Below, one piece after another: positions 27,896 through 37,442 of a stretch of 64,000 bases of DNA; the stretch's first letter is position 1; every line of letters begins with the position of its first letter. The notes beneath the pieces were generated by a model. The model saw nothing but the letters and a program-made list of their open reading frames with translations. It ran no database searches and had not been told where the DNA came from. The translations under genes were made by a program, and so were the position numbers. The stretch comes from Bacillus_BD sp963765265 (lineage in GTDB: Bacteria; Bacillota; Bacilli; Bacillales; Cytobacillaceae): NCBI GenBank assembly GCA_963765265.1, contig CAVXVN010000006.1, positions 186,001 to 250,000 on the forward strand, given 5' to 3'.

Positions 27896-27981
27896 CGCGA
27901 TTCCCCCAATGTTAAGTGAAAAGCCTTTACAAAGAAATTTTACACATATCTCTTCACGATGTCAAGAAAAAAACTTTACAT

Positions 27982-28971
27982 CTATTCTTCTGTTTTATCA
28001 ACAAGGTCTGCAAAAAGCCCATAAACATATTTTTCAGCATCGAAGACCTGCAAATCATCCATTTTTTCACCCAATCCAACAAATTTCACGGGTATCGTCA
28101 GTTCATTTCTAATAGCAAGGACGATCCCACCCTTTGCAGTTCCATCGAGCTTGGTTAGGACAATTCCACTGACATTCGTCGCTTCTTTAAATGTTTTAGC
28201 TTGAATCAAAGCATTTTGACCTGTTGTCGCATCGAGAACAAGTAATACTTCATGTGGTGCACCTGGAATTTCCCGTTCAATTACACGCTTCACTTTTTCA
28301 AGTTCTTTCATCAAATTCACTTTATTCTGCAATCGACCAGCCGTATCACATAAAAGAATATCCGCCTTTCTTGCTTTAGCAGCCTGCACAGCATCAAACA
28401 TGACAGCTGCTGGATCTGAGCCTGAAGCTTGTTTAATGACATCTACACCAACTCGTTCTCCCCAAACTTCCAATTGCTCAATCGCACCTGCCCTAAATGT
28501 ATCACCAGCCGCCATTAACACTTTTTTTCCCTCTGATTTAAATTGATAAGCTAGCTTTCCAATTGTCGTTGTTTTTCCCACTCCATTTACACCAACAAAC
28601 AAGATTACGGTTAACTCATTTTCTTGAAGATTCAATGTAGATGAAGATTGATCACCCGATTCATAAATCGCTACGAGTTTTTCTGAGATGGCACCTTGAA
28701 CTTCGGAAGGATCTTGAATATTCTTACGTTTCACTTCCATCTTGAGTTCATCGATTAATGTCATAACGGTTTCAAATCCCACATCCGCCTGAATTAATAT
28801 TTCTTCCAATTCCTCAAAAAAGTCCTCATCCACTTTTCGGTAACGGGAAACTAGTTCGTTAACACGACCCGAAAAGCTATCTCTCGTTTTGGTCAAACCT
28901 TCTTTAAACTTTCCGGTAACATTGTCGGTTTGCTTCGTGACTTTTTCTTTTAATTTTTTAAAAAAGCTCAT
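27982..28971 (-). CDS. ftsY: Signal recognition particle receptor FtsY
   Basis: 329 residues: a short N-terminus without a long acidic domain, then the N and G domains. P-loop GVNGVGKTTTIGKLAYQF at about residues 133-150, DTAGRLQNK, TKLDGTAKGG, and GLGEKMDDLQVFD at the end. FtsY is the membrane receptor for ribosome-SRP complexes. Order smc-ftsY-ylxM-ffh is conserved in Bacillus. Complete. Confidence 0.97.
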   Translation of the reverse strand: MSFFKKLKEKVTKQTDNVTGKFKEGLTKTRDSFSGRVNELVSRYRKVDEDFFEELEEILIQADVGFETVMTLIDELKMEVKRKNIQDPSEVQGAISEKLVAIYESGDQSSSTLNLQENELTVILFVGVNGVGKTTTIGKLAYQFKSEGKKVLMAAGDTFRAGAIEQLEVWGERVGVDVIKQASGSDPAAVMFDAVQAAKARKADILLCDTAGRLQNKVNLMKELEKVKRVIEREIPGAPHEVLLVLDATTGQNALIQAKTFKEATNVSGIVLTKLDGTAKGGIVLAIRNELTIPVKFVGLGEKMDDLQVFDAEKYVYGLFADLVDKTEE

Positions 28972-29052
28972 ACGTACACTTCCTTTTTCATTCTTTCTTA
29001 TGATAGAAGCTGAAAATCATGGTATAACCTATTTAGCAAACTTACAGCTAAA

Positions 29053-32000
29053 TTATTGTGTAACAAGTTCATGAGTATCTTCAAGTCGTACGGACACAAG
29101 TTTTGAAACACCTGATTCCTGCATGGTTACTCCATACAAAACATCTGCTTCTTCCATCGTTCCTTTTCTGTGTGTAATGACGATAAATTGAGATTCACCA
29201 CTGTACCTTTTTAAATATTGGCTAAAGCGGTAAACATTCGCTTCATCAAGTGCCGCTTCGACTTCATCTAATATACAAAACGGAACCGGACGAACCTTTA
29301 GAATGGAAAACAAAAGTGCAATCGCAGTCAATGCCCGTTCTCCACCTGACAACAAACTGAGGTTTTGTAATTTTTTTCCTGGTGGTTGCGCTAGAATATC
29401 AACGCCTGTTTCTAAGATATCTTCCGAATTGGTTAATCGTAAATCAGCCCTTCCGCCACCAAATAATTCTTGGAAAACAGATTCAAAGTGAAAACGAATA
29501 TTGTCAAACGTTTCTTGAAAACGTCTTTTCATTTCAACATCCATCTCGTCAATGATTTGGAATAAGGTATCTTTAGCATCGTTTAGATCTGTTTTTTGTT
29601 CATGTAAAAATTCAAATCTTTCAGAAACACGTTCATACTCTTCAATTGCACCGAAGTTTACAGTACCAAGTTCTTCGAGAGCAAGTTTAATTAATTTAAC
29701 TTTTTTCCGAGCTTCTTCAACCGGTATAGTAAGAGGAAACTCTTCTTTTGCACCTTCAAAAGAAAGTAAATACTCTTCTCTTAAATGAGCAAGCTTATTA
29801 TCTAATTCAACATCAAGACGATTGAGTTGGACTTCCTCATCTTGAAGAATGGAAGCCATCCCTTTATGTTGTCTTTTTATTTCTTTTGTTTCAAGATCAA
29901 GATTTTCAAGGTTAGCTTGTAAGTTAAGACGTTCTTCTCTACTGCTTGAAATGAGTTCTACTGTATCCATTTTTTTACGAAGTTTATCTTTTGCAGCTTC
30001 ATCCAGTCTTTCTTCACCAGAAGAACTTTCTGACATATCTGAAGTCAATAAGAGTAGGTCCTCTTGATAAAACTGAAGTTTATTTGAGCTTTCTTCTAAT
30101 TCAGAATGAGTGGTAGACAATTTTTCATTTGTATGATGGACTTGTTCATTCTTTGATGCTAATAAGACTTTTAATTCACTAATTTCCATTAATAACGTAT
30201 CTTTTGATAAAATTTGTGTATTTTTTTTCTCATTTAATTGTTGGATATCTTTTTCAAGCTTGAGAATATTCTCTTTTAATTGTAATAAAAGTTTTTCAAG
30301 ACTTTTTCGACGATTAGAAATCTTCGCATTTTCCTCTGAAAATTCCTTTTTATTTAGATCATAAAGCGCAAGTCTTTCATTCATATTCTTTTGTTGTAAT
30401 TCTACTTCTCTTAATTCCCCTTTAATGGCTTGCTCTTTAAACCGCAAAGATTCCCCGTACTTTCGTAAATGCTCTAGATCTAAATCCTTCATAGCTAAAT
30501 CACTTTTTAGCTGCTTCACTAGTTCTTCTAATTTAGAAGTTTTGATTTCCATATCGACAAGTTTTTCTTTATGATCATCTAACTCACTTTTTCTTGATAA
30601 TAATGAAGATGAATTTTTCTTTAATGCACCACCGGTCATAGATCCACCAGAATTTACAACATCTCCGTCAAGTGTGACAAATCTGCATCGATATTGCAAA
30701 AGCTTTGCCATTTCACCCGCGCCCTTCAAATCTTTTGTGATGACAACAAGACCGAGAAGGTTCTTCATAATCTCAGTATACACGGGATTAAAAGATATTA
30801 AATCTGAAGCAATTCCAACAAAAGCGGGATGATTTTCAATTAGTCTCATTTGAGTACTTGCTAACATTTTTCCTTTAATAACATTCATGGGTAAAAAAGT
30901 GGCCCGTCCAAAACGATTTTGCTTTAAGTATTGAATGGCGCTTCGCCCATCTTGCTCAGACCTGACCACAACATGTTGCATACTTCCACCTAATGCGGTT
31001 TCGATTGCGACCTCATACTCATTAGGAACCGTGATTAATTCAGCAATTGCCCCCTCAACACCTTGTAATTTATTACTACGTGCCTTTAAAACTTCTTTTA
31101 CACCTTGAAAAAAACCTGCAAACCCTTCTTCCATTTCTTCGAGCATTTCCTTACGCGATTTGGTTTGCTGCAAATATTGATAGGCTTGATATAATGTCTT
31201 CTCTTGTTTTTCGTAAGTTTTTTTCAAGCTTTCCACTTGCAATTGTTCATTTCGATACAATTGAACTTGTGTTTTAATTTCCTGTTGAATAGTAGAAAGC
31301 GTTTGCTCTATCGCTAATTTTCGTTTATTGATTTCTGCTCGTTCCAAAATATATTTTTCGTTATTTTTTTCTTCCCTTGTATTCCTGGCATCTTGTTGAT
31401 GTAATTGTTGTTCAAGTAAATTCAATTCATTTTTTGTTGCGGCTTGCTCATTCAATATTTCAATGTATTCACTTTTTAATTCCTCAATCTTTTGTTCGTT
31501 ATTCTCACTTAAAAGACTGAGTTGAGCTTGTTTTTCTTTCAACTGTAGCTTTATTGTTTCAGCTTCTTTTGTTACAATCTTTGCTCGATCCTGAATCATT
31601 TGTTTTTGCTTGGTTAAGTTTGCAACCTTTGAAGAAAGTTCTTTTATATTACTTTGAAGTTGTTCTTTATTTTGCGAGGCGTTTTTCTTTCTTTCCTTTA
31701 AAACTTCTTTCCTGCCTTCTAATTTCTCAAGTTCTTCACTTGTATGAAGCAGGACATTTTGAAGCTCACTAATGGTTTCATCTAAATGCTTTGATTGATT
31801 TCTAAGTTCTTCTAGCTTTCCTTCCTTTTCTTGCAAAGTAGCATAAAGTTCTATTTCATTTTTCTTATGTTCTTCCACCGTACTAGAAAAGGCTTTCCAT
31901 CTTCTATGAAGCTCTTCAATTTCAAAAACAGTAACGGCAACTTCTACTTTTTCTAATTCTTCTTTCTGCTCAAGGTAATCTTTTGCCATAGATGCTTGGA

Positions 32001-32619
32001 TTTTCAACGGTTCGATCTGGCCTTCTAGTTCAAAAAGGATATCATTTACTCGGTTTAAATTTTCCTCTGTTTCAGTTAGCTTGCCCTCAGCCTTCTTTTT
32101 TCTTAATTTGTACTTCAGGACTCCTGCTGCTTCTTCAAAAATAGTTCGCCTTTCCTCCGGCTTACTATTTAGAATTTCTTCTACCTTTCCTTGGCTGATA
32201 ATGGAAAAGGCTTCTCTCCCAAGTCCTGAGTCCATAAATAGTTCAATAATATCCTTTAATCGGCACGATTGCTTATTGATTAAAAACTCACTTTCCCCAG
32301 ATCGGAAAACACGACGAGTGACACTCACTTCGTTATAATCGATAGGGAGTGACTGATCCTCGTTATCTAATGTTAAAGTGACTTCTGCAAAGTTAAGAGG
32401 CTTTCGCGAATCACTTCCAGCAAAAATAATATCTTCCATTTTTGACCCACGAAGTGATTTGGCGGATTGTTCTCCTAAAACCCAGCGAATAGCATCGGTA
32501 ATATTGCTTTTTCCACTCCCATTGGGACCGACTACAGCCGTGACGCCTGGAACAAAATCCACTGCTATTCGCTCAGCAAACGATTTAAACCCTACTATAT
32601 CTAATCGTTTTAGAAACAC
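29053..32619 (-). CDS. smc: Chromosome segregation/condensation ATPase SMC
   Basis: 1188 residues, full length. The Walker A motif GPNGSGKSN is at about residues 32-40. Two long coiled coils flank the hinge (about 510-670, containing MNVIKGKML and DGDVVNSGGSMTGG). The C-terminal head carries the signature LLSGGERALTAIALLF and Walker B FCILDEVEAALDEANV. With ScpA and ScpB it loads at ParB-parS and extrudes DNA loops. It lies between rnc and ftsY, 12 bases after rnc. Confidence 0.98.
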   Translation of the reverse strand: MFLKRLDIVGFKSFAERIAVDFVPGVTAVVGPNGSGKSNITDAIRWVLGEQSAKSLRGSKMEDIIFAGSDSRKPLNFAEVTLTLDNEDQSLPIDYNEVSVTRRVFRSGESEFLINKQSCRLKDIIELFMDSGLGREAFSIISQGKVEEILNSKPEERRTIFEEAAGVLKYKLRKKKAEGKLTETEENLNRVNDILFELEGQIEPLKIQASMAKDYLEQKEELEKVEVAVTVFEIEELHRRWKAFSSTVEEHKKNEIELYATLQEKEGKLEELRNQSKHLDETISELQNVLLHTSEELEKLEGRKEVLKERKKNASQNKEQLQSNIKELSSKVANLTKQKQMIQDRAKIVTKEAETIKLQLKEKQAQLSLLSENNEQKIEELKSEYIEILNEQAATKNELNLLEQQLHQQDARNTREEKNNEKYILERAEINKRKLAIEQTLSTIQQEIKTQVQLYRNEQLQVESLKKTYEKQEKTLYQAYQYLQQTKSRKEMLEEMEEGFAGFFQGVKEVLKARSNKLQGVEGAIAELITVPNEYEVAIETALGGSMQHVVVRSEQDGRSAIQYLKQNRFGRATFLPMNVIKGKMLASTQMRLIENHPAFVGIASDLISFNPVYTEIMKNLLGLVVITKDLKGAGEMAKLLQYRCRFVTLDGDVVNSGGSMTGGALKKNSSSLLSRKSELDDHKEKLVDMEIKTSKLEELVKQLKSDLAMKDLDLEHLRKYGESLRFKEQAIKGELREVELQQKNMNERLALYDLNKKEFSEENAKISNRRKSLEKLLLQLKENILKLEKDIQQLNEKKNTQILSKDTLLMEISELKVLLASKNEQVHHTNEKLSTTHSELEESSNKLQFYQEDLLLLTSDMSESSSGEERLDEAAKDKLRKKMDTVELISSSREERLNLQANLENLDLETKEIKRQHKGMASILQDEEVQLNRLDVELDNKLAHLREEYLLSFEGAKEEFPLTIPVEEARKKVKLIKLALEELGTVNFGAIEEYERVSERFEFLHEQKTDLNDAKDTLFQIIDEMDVEMKRRFQETFDNIRFHFESVFQELFGGGRADLRLTNSEDILETGVDILAQPPGKKLQNLSLLSGGERALTAIALLFSILKVRPVPFCILDEVEAALDEANVYRFSQYLKRYSGESQFIVITHRKGTMEEADVLYGVTMQESGVSKLVSVRLEDTHELVTQ

Positions 32620-32631
32620 TCTATTTCCTCC

Positions 32632-33399
32632 TTACTCTGGCTGCGATGGTGTAATAGTATCTTGTAAATGATTTTTTAGTTTTTCCAAAGCCAATTGTGC
32701 AGCATGCTGTTCAGCCGCCTTTTTCGACCGTCCAGAACCAGTACCAAGTTCTGCTCCGTTTAGAAAAACGTTGGAGACAAATTCTCGATTATGAGCCGGT
32801 CCCTTTTCAATGAGGATTTTATACTCAAGTATTCCAGAGTTGTCACGTTGTACAACTTCCTGCAATTGGCTTTTAAAATCCATTACATGGGAAAATGCTC
32901 CTGCATTTACTTTTGGAAATACATATTTTTCCAAGAAGTCAACGACGGTGTCTATACCTTTATCTAAAAACAAGGCTCCAATAAATGCCTCAAACACATC
33001 TGCAAGTAAAGCAGGTCTTGTTCTACCTCCAGTCAGTTCTTCCCCTTTTCCAAGTAATACAAGCTTTCCAAAGTCAAGTTCATTGGCGAATTCCACAAGT
33101 GCAGGTTCACAAACAATGGCTGCTCTTAATTTCGTTAATTCGCCTTCGCTCATCATTGGGTATTTTAAATATAAAAATTTGGATACTGTTAATTCTAGAA
33201 CCGCATCCCCTAAAAACTCTAATCTTTCGTTATCCTCGTATGGCTTACGATGTAGTTCATTTACATAGGATGAATGGGTAAAAGCTTTCTTTAACAGTTT
33301 AATATTCGTAAAGTGAATTTGAATTTCCTCTTGAAATTCTTTAAATTGTTTATCATGATTATAGCGAAAAACTCTTTTATCTTTCCCGTGCGTACTCAT
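32632..33399 (-). CDS. rnc: Ribonuclease III
   Basis: 255 residues from ATG 33399 (MSTHGKDKRVFRYNHDKQF) behind GGTGG; the frame is open upstream for 40 more codons but those overlap the acpP terminator region and lack a site. RNase III signature NERLEFLGDAVLEL at about residues 62-75 and a C-terminal double-stranded RNA-binding domain (about 180-250, ending with GSGRSKKAAEQHAAQLAL). It processes rRNA precursors and the scRNA. Confidence 0.96.
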   Translation of the reverse strand: MSTHGKDKRVFRYNHDKQFKEFQEEIQIHFTNIKLLKKAFTHSSYVNELHRKPYEDNERLEFLGDAVLELTVSKFLYLKYPMMSEGELTKLRAAIVCEPALVEFANELDFGKLVLLGKGEELTGGRTRPALLADVFEAFIGALFLDKGIDTVVDFLEKYVFPKVNAGAFSHVMDFKSQLQEVVQRDNSGILEYKILIEKGPAHNREFVSNVFLNGAELGTGSGRSKKAAEQHAAQLALEKLKNHLQDTITPSQPE

Positions 33400-33523
33400 T
33401 AAGAATTCCACCTTAATATTAAATTTATTACTCGCAAAAATAGACAAACATAAAAAAACACTCTTTAGAAAATGAATAATCTTTACTCTTTTTTTACGGA
33501 GCGCTCTAAATCTTACCATATAC

Positions 33524-33556
33524 AGAAGAAAGCCCCGTCTTAAACGGAGCTTTTTC
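33524..33556 (-). terminator. Intrinsic terminator of acpP
   Basis: AAAGCTCCGT and ACGGGGCTTT form a stem with a 5-base loop on the minus strand, followed by CTTCT. It lies between the acpP stop and rnc. Confidence 0.8.
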
Positions 33557-33569
33557 TTAAATCTAACGA

Positions 33570-33803
33570 TTATTGTTTAGCTTGTATGTAAGTTACAGCG
33601 TCACCAACTGTTGCAATTTTTTCAGCATCATCGTCAGAGATTTCCAGATCAAACTCATCTTCTAATTCCATAACAAGTTCAACTACGTCAAGTGAATCTG
33701 CACCTAGATCCTCTTTGAATGAAGCCTCTAATTTCACTTCTGATTCATCTACACCTAGACGGTCTACAATGATCTTTGTTACACGTTCTAATACTTCTGC
33801 CAT
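33570..33803 (-). CDS. acpP: Acyl carrier protein
   Basis: 77 residues, strongly acidic. The phosphopantetheine attachment site is the Ser in LGADSLDVVELVMELEDEF near residue 36. It carries growing acyl chains for fatty acid and phospholipid synthesis; PlsX, FabD and FabG, encoded just upstream, all act on it. GGGGAGGTG precedes the ATG. Confidence 0.98.
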   Translation of the reverse strand: MAEVLERVTKIIVDRLGVDESEVKLEASFKEDLGADSLDVVELVMELEDEFDLEISDDDAEKIATVGDAVTYIQAKQ

Positions 33804-33875
33804 TGGTTCTTCACCTCCCCTCAGGTCATTATAGAGTATTTCATTTGAATAATAAAGTGAAACTTCAAATCCAAA

Positions 33876-34619
33876 TTACATTACCATACCACCATTAACA
33901 TGAATTGTTTGTCCCGTAATATAACGGCTATCATCAGAAGCAAGAAATACAACAGTATTGGCAATATCCTTTGGTTCACCAAACTGTGCAAGAGGAATCA
34001 TTTTTAACATTTCATTTTGAATATCCTCTGTTAATTGATCCGTCATTTCAGTAGTAATAAACCCTGGTGCGATTGCATTTACTGTAATTCCTCTTGAAGC
34101 AAGCTCTTTAGCGCTTGTTTTGGTTAAGCCAATAACACCTGCCTTTGCAGCAACATAGTTAGCTTGACCAGGATTCCCACTGACCCCAACAACGGATGAA
34201 ATATTAATGATTCTTCCATATCTTTGCTTCATCATTTGCCTTGTAACTGCTTTTGTACAAAGGAAAACGCCTTTTAAATTGATGTTCATGACATCATCCC
34301 ATTCATTTTCTTTCATACGCATAAGGAGATTATCTCTTGTTATGCCAGCATTATTTACAAGAATATCAATTTTCCCAAAATGGTCGACTGTTTCTTTTAC
34401 CATATCCGTTACAGACTCACTATTAGAGACATCACATTGAATCGCTATTGCTTCTCGTCCAAGTCCTTTAATTTCCTCAACAACTTCATGAGCTTTCGCT
34501 TCACTTCCAGCATAATTTACGACTACATCTACCCCTTGTCTGGCTAACTCAAGAGCAATTTCACGACCAATTCCTCTTGATGCTCCAGTCACTAATGCCG
34601 TTTTTCCGATTAGTTTCAT
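33876..34619 (-). CDS. fabG: 3-oxoacyl-[acyl-carrier-protein] reductase
   Basis: 247 residues, short-chain dehydrogenase. NADPH-binding GASRGIGREIALELA at about residues 13-27, the NNAG motif, catalytic Ser in INISSVVG and the YVAAK pair near residue 152. It reduces beta-ketoacyl-ACP in fatty acid elongation. Its ATG overlaps the fabD stop by 4 bases. Complete. Confidence 0.97.
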   Translation of the reverse strand: MKLIGKTALVTGASRGIGREIALELARQGVDVVVNYAGSEAKAHEVVEEIKGLGREAIAIQCDVSNSESVTDMVKETVDHFGKIDILVNNAGITRDNLLMRMKENEWDDVMNINLKGVFLCTKAVTRQMMKQRYGRIINISSVVGVSGNPGQANYVAAKAGVIGLTKTSAKELASRGITVNAIAPGFITTEMTDQLTEDIQNEMLKMIPLAQFGEPKDIANTVVFLASDDSRYITGQTIHVNGGMVM

Positions 34620-35564
34620 TCTTTCCCCTCCTTCAAGGCTTCAATCGCTATTTGACAAGTACTTTCATCCGAAACCGCATATATAACAACAGATCGGTTT
34701 ATTTTTTTAACTAATCCGGATAAAACTTTTCCAGGTCCAATTTCAATAAAGGTTGTAACGCCTAAATCAATCATTTTTTGAACACTTTGCTCCCATTGAA
34801 CCGGAGAATAAAGCTGTTGTAATAGCTTTGTTTTAATTTCCGTTGCATCTTCCATTTCAGTTGCCGATACGTTTGCAATGACGGGGATTTTTGCATTGTC
34901 AATGGTGATCTCATCAAGAATAGCCTTAAAGTTTTCAGCAGCAGGCTTCATTAAGCCTGAATGAAAAGGACCGCTGACTTCTAAGTGGAAGGACACGTTT
35001 TGCTCCAACTTCCTTCGCTTTAATACTTGCTCGTTCGACACCTTTTCGAGTGCCTGAAATCACAATTTGTCCAGGACAATTCACATTAGCTAATTGTACA
35101 AGATCACCTGATTCAGTGATATCATTCGTCACTTCATTCAAAATCTCACGATCAAGTCCAAGAACGGCTGCCATTGTACCTTCACCATTCGGAACAGCTT
35201 TCTCCATCAACTCTCCCCGTTTATGTACCGCATACACACCATCTTCAAATGAAAATGCACCTGCTGCTACAAGTGCCGTGTACTCACCCAAGCTGTGTCC
35301 TGCTACATAATCTGGTGTAATACCAGACTGTTTAAAGTATTCTAAGATCGCAATACAGGTTGTCAATAATGCTGGCTGAGCATTGGTTGTTTGTGTCAAT
35401 TCATCTTGTGGTCCCTCAAAAATAATGTTTGATAGTGAATACCCTAACTTTTGATCTGCTTGATCAAATTTTTCTCTAGATAATGGATAGACTTCCGTTA
35501 ATGACTTTCCCATCCCTACAGTTTGAGAACCTTGTCCTGGAAAAATAAATGCTATTTTACCCAT
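34616..35564 (-). CDS. fabD: Malonyl-CoA-ACP transacylase (frame broken mid-gene)
   Basis: Start ATG 35564 (MGKIAFIFPGQGSQTVGM) behind GAGGAGGG. The nucleophile Ser is in GHSLGEYTALVAAG, and the catalytic His is in GPFHSGLMKPAAENF. The frame breaks between AKRVLPL and EVSGPFHS; one extra base at about 34982 accounts for it, and about 315 residues result. FabD loads malonate onto ACP and is essential. Both halves are well conserved. Confidence 0.95.
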
Positions 35565-35584
35565 TCTTACCCTCCTCTTCATTT

Positions 35585-36586
35585 TCATTTAACTTTAGAT
35601 TCGCCTACTTTTTCAACAGCTTCTTGAATCGTTCCAATTACTTGATGTTCAATCATTTCTCTTGTTTGTCTTATGGCACTAAATATAGCTTTCGCATCTG
35701 AAGAACCATGAGCCTTAATTACAGGGGCTTTTAGTCCAAAAAGACCCGCACCACCATATTCGGAATAATCCATTTGAGACTTCAATTCAAGTAGATTAGG
35801 TTTTAATATAGCAGCTGCCAATTTACTCTTCAAATTTGACATTAGAGCTGACTTTAACATTTTAAATATGGATAGTGCTGTTCCTTCGATTGTTTTTAAC
35901 ACCATATTCCCTGTAAAACCATCAGTCACGACAACATCTGCAACACCATCAAGTAGATCACGTGCCTCTATATTACCAATAAAGTTAACATCTGCTTTTT
36001 TCAGCATTTCATATGTATGTTTTGTAAGTTCATTTCCCTTTTTTTCTTCCGTACCAATATTTAACAAACCAACACGAGGATAATCAATTCCTCTTACCTT
36101 TTGGCTATAAATAGAACCCATCAAAGCGTATTGAACAAGATGTTCAGGTTTCGCATCTACATTAGCACCCACATCTAATAAAACAAAACCCTCTCCTCCA
36201 ATTGTTGGCAATGTAGGTGAGAGTGCAGGGCGCTCAATTCCTTCAATTCTTCCAACAATGAAAAGTCCTGCAGCCATTAATGCTCCTGTATTTCCGGCAG
36301 AAATACAGGCATCTGCTCTGCCTTCAGCCACTTCTTTTGCCGCTAATACCATAGAGGCATTCTTCTTTCTTCTAACTGCGCGAACGGGCTCATCGGTTCC
36401 AGTAATGACCTCGTCTGTATGAATAATGGAAATACGATTTCGATCTTTTACATATTGATTAATTTTATTTTCGTCCCCTACAAGGGTAATTTCTACATCT
36501 GAATAGGTGTCGATTGCTTTCAATGCACCAAGTACGATCTCTTTCGGAGCATGATCTCCACCCATTGCATCTATTGCGATTTTCAT
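35585..36586 (-). CDS. plsX: Phosphate acyltransferase PlsX
   Basis: 333 residues. MKIAIDAMGGDHAPKEIVLG at the start, SAGNTGALMAAGLFIVGRI at about residue 95, TDGFTGNMVLKTIEG near 215. PlsX converts acyl-ACP to acyl-phosphate, which PlsY uses to start phospholipid synthesis. Second gene of the FapR operon, 111 bases after fapR. Complete. Confidence 0.97.
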   Translation of the reverse strand: MKIAIDAMGGDHAPKEIVLGALKAIDTYSDVEITLVGDENKINQYVKDRNRISIIHTDEVITGTDEPVRAVRRKKNASMVLAAKEVAEGRADACISAGNTGALMAAGLFIVGRIEGIERPALSPTLPTIGGEGFVLLDVGANVDAKPEHLVQYALMGSIYSQKVRGIDYPRVGLLNIGTEEKKGNELTKHTYEMLKKADVNFIGNIEARDLLDGVADVVVTDGFTGNMVLKTIEGTALSIFKMLKSALMSNLKSKLAAAILKPNLLELKSQMDYSEYGGAGLFGLKAPVIKAHGSSDAKAIFSAIRQTREMIEHQVIGTIQEAVEKVGESKVK

Positions 36587-36697
36587 ATTTGTATTGTCAC
36601 TACTCCTTTAGGCTGATCATCAGAGAATATTCCCCCTGAGAATATTTCACAAGAATAAACCCATCTTTTTCAGAAGGCGTCTCCCCTATTATTTTTC

Positions 36698-37255
36698 CTA
36701 GCTACGATACATTTCAAATTCACCTTTAAAGACTAGTTCATTATTTACATAGCTGCAAACTTCTACAATTGTACGACCTATTTCAGGATCAATTTTAAGA
36801 ACTTTTGCTTTTGCAACGACTCGATCCATTTCTTTAACAGCATGAATAAAATGAATATTCGCTTTCGCTGTTAGTGCAAGTTCATCATTTATAACTGCTA
36901 CCGCAAGTGAATTAGCTTGTGCAAATAAATGATGTCCGCGAGCAATTTGATTTCGCTTAAAAACATGCTCCTTTTTCACATCTAAGATCGAAATAGCGGA
37001 TTGATCCAATTCTATATCGATAATTTCTCCGATAATTTCCTCAATGGGTAGTGAACGCACTTCATCATCGAATTTCTTTTCCGCGACATTCTTGATTCTT
37101 TCCCTTAATTCAGGAATCGATAATTCAAGACGATCTAAGCGAATGGTCTGAACACTAACAGAGAATTTTTCTGCTAATTCTTCATCCGTAATAAAGGGAT
37201 TATGATAGATTGTTTCTTGTAAGGTTTTCTGTCTTTCCTTTTTATTTCTTTTCAT
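36698..37255 (-). CDS. fapR: Fatty acid and phospholipid biosynthesis repressor FapR
   Basis: 185 residues from ATG 37255 (MKRNKKERQKTLQETIYHNP); a GTG three codons upstream is an alternative. N-terminal helix-turn-helix (ITDEELAEKFSVSVQTIRLD) and C-terminal hot-dog domain that binds malonyl-CoA (FAQANSLAVAVINDELALTA). Malonyl-CoA releases the repressor and so matches lipid synthesis to supply. Its own operator lies directly upstream, so the operon is autoregulated. Confidence 0.96.
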   Translation of the reverse strand: MKRNKKERQKTLQETIYHNPFITDEELAEKFSVSVQTIRLDRLELSIPELRERIKNVAEKKFDDEVRSLPIEEIIGEIIDIELDQSAISILDVKKEHVFKRNQIARGHHLFAQANSLAVAVINDELALTAKANIHFIHAVKEMDRVVAKAKVLKIDPEIGRTIVEVCSYVNNELVFKGEFEMYRS

Positions 37256-37275
37256 TATTAACACCGTCCGTACTA

Positions 37276-37292
37276 CTAAGACTAGGTACTAA
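37276..37292 (-). promoter_or_regulatory. FapR operator upstream of fapR-plsX-fabD-fabG
   Basis: The minus strand reads TTAGTACCTAGTCTTAG, a 17-base match to the FapR operator as I recall it from Bacillus (TTAGTACCTxxTxxTAA type). It begins right after the -10 box and thus covers the transcription start, the usual arrangement for repression. Confidence 0.85.
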
Positions 37293-37296
37293 AAGT

Positions 37297-37325
37297 AGTA
37301 TATAATTAAAGAAAGCAGATTGCAA
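37297..37325 (-). promoter_or_regulatory. Sigma-A promoter of the fapR operon
   Basis: TTGCAA (37320-37325) and TATACT (37297-37302) are separated by exactly 17 bases on the minus strand. The FapR operator follows 4 bases downstream of the -10 box. Confidence 0.8.
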
Positions 37326-37442
37326 GACGAAACTGTATGGTCTTACGAAACTGCTTTTTCATAAAATATTTCTCTACTAAATTATCATTTCTTAGGAACC
37401 ATTCTTTTCACAAATGATTGATTTTCCAATCAACCACTTACA

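Noticed and set aside
30000..32000. Many open frames on the plus strand opposite smc, recG and other long genes
   Set aside because: They lie wholly inside well-supported genes, lack ribosome binding sites and show biased amino-acid composition; they are shadow frames.
33400..33519. A 40-residue N-terminal extension of RNase III with a hydrophobic segment
   Set aside because: It reaches to the acpP terminator, has no ribosome binding site, and the family start MSTHGKDKR at 33399 follows GGTGG.
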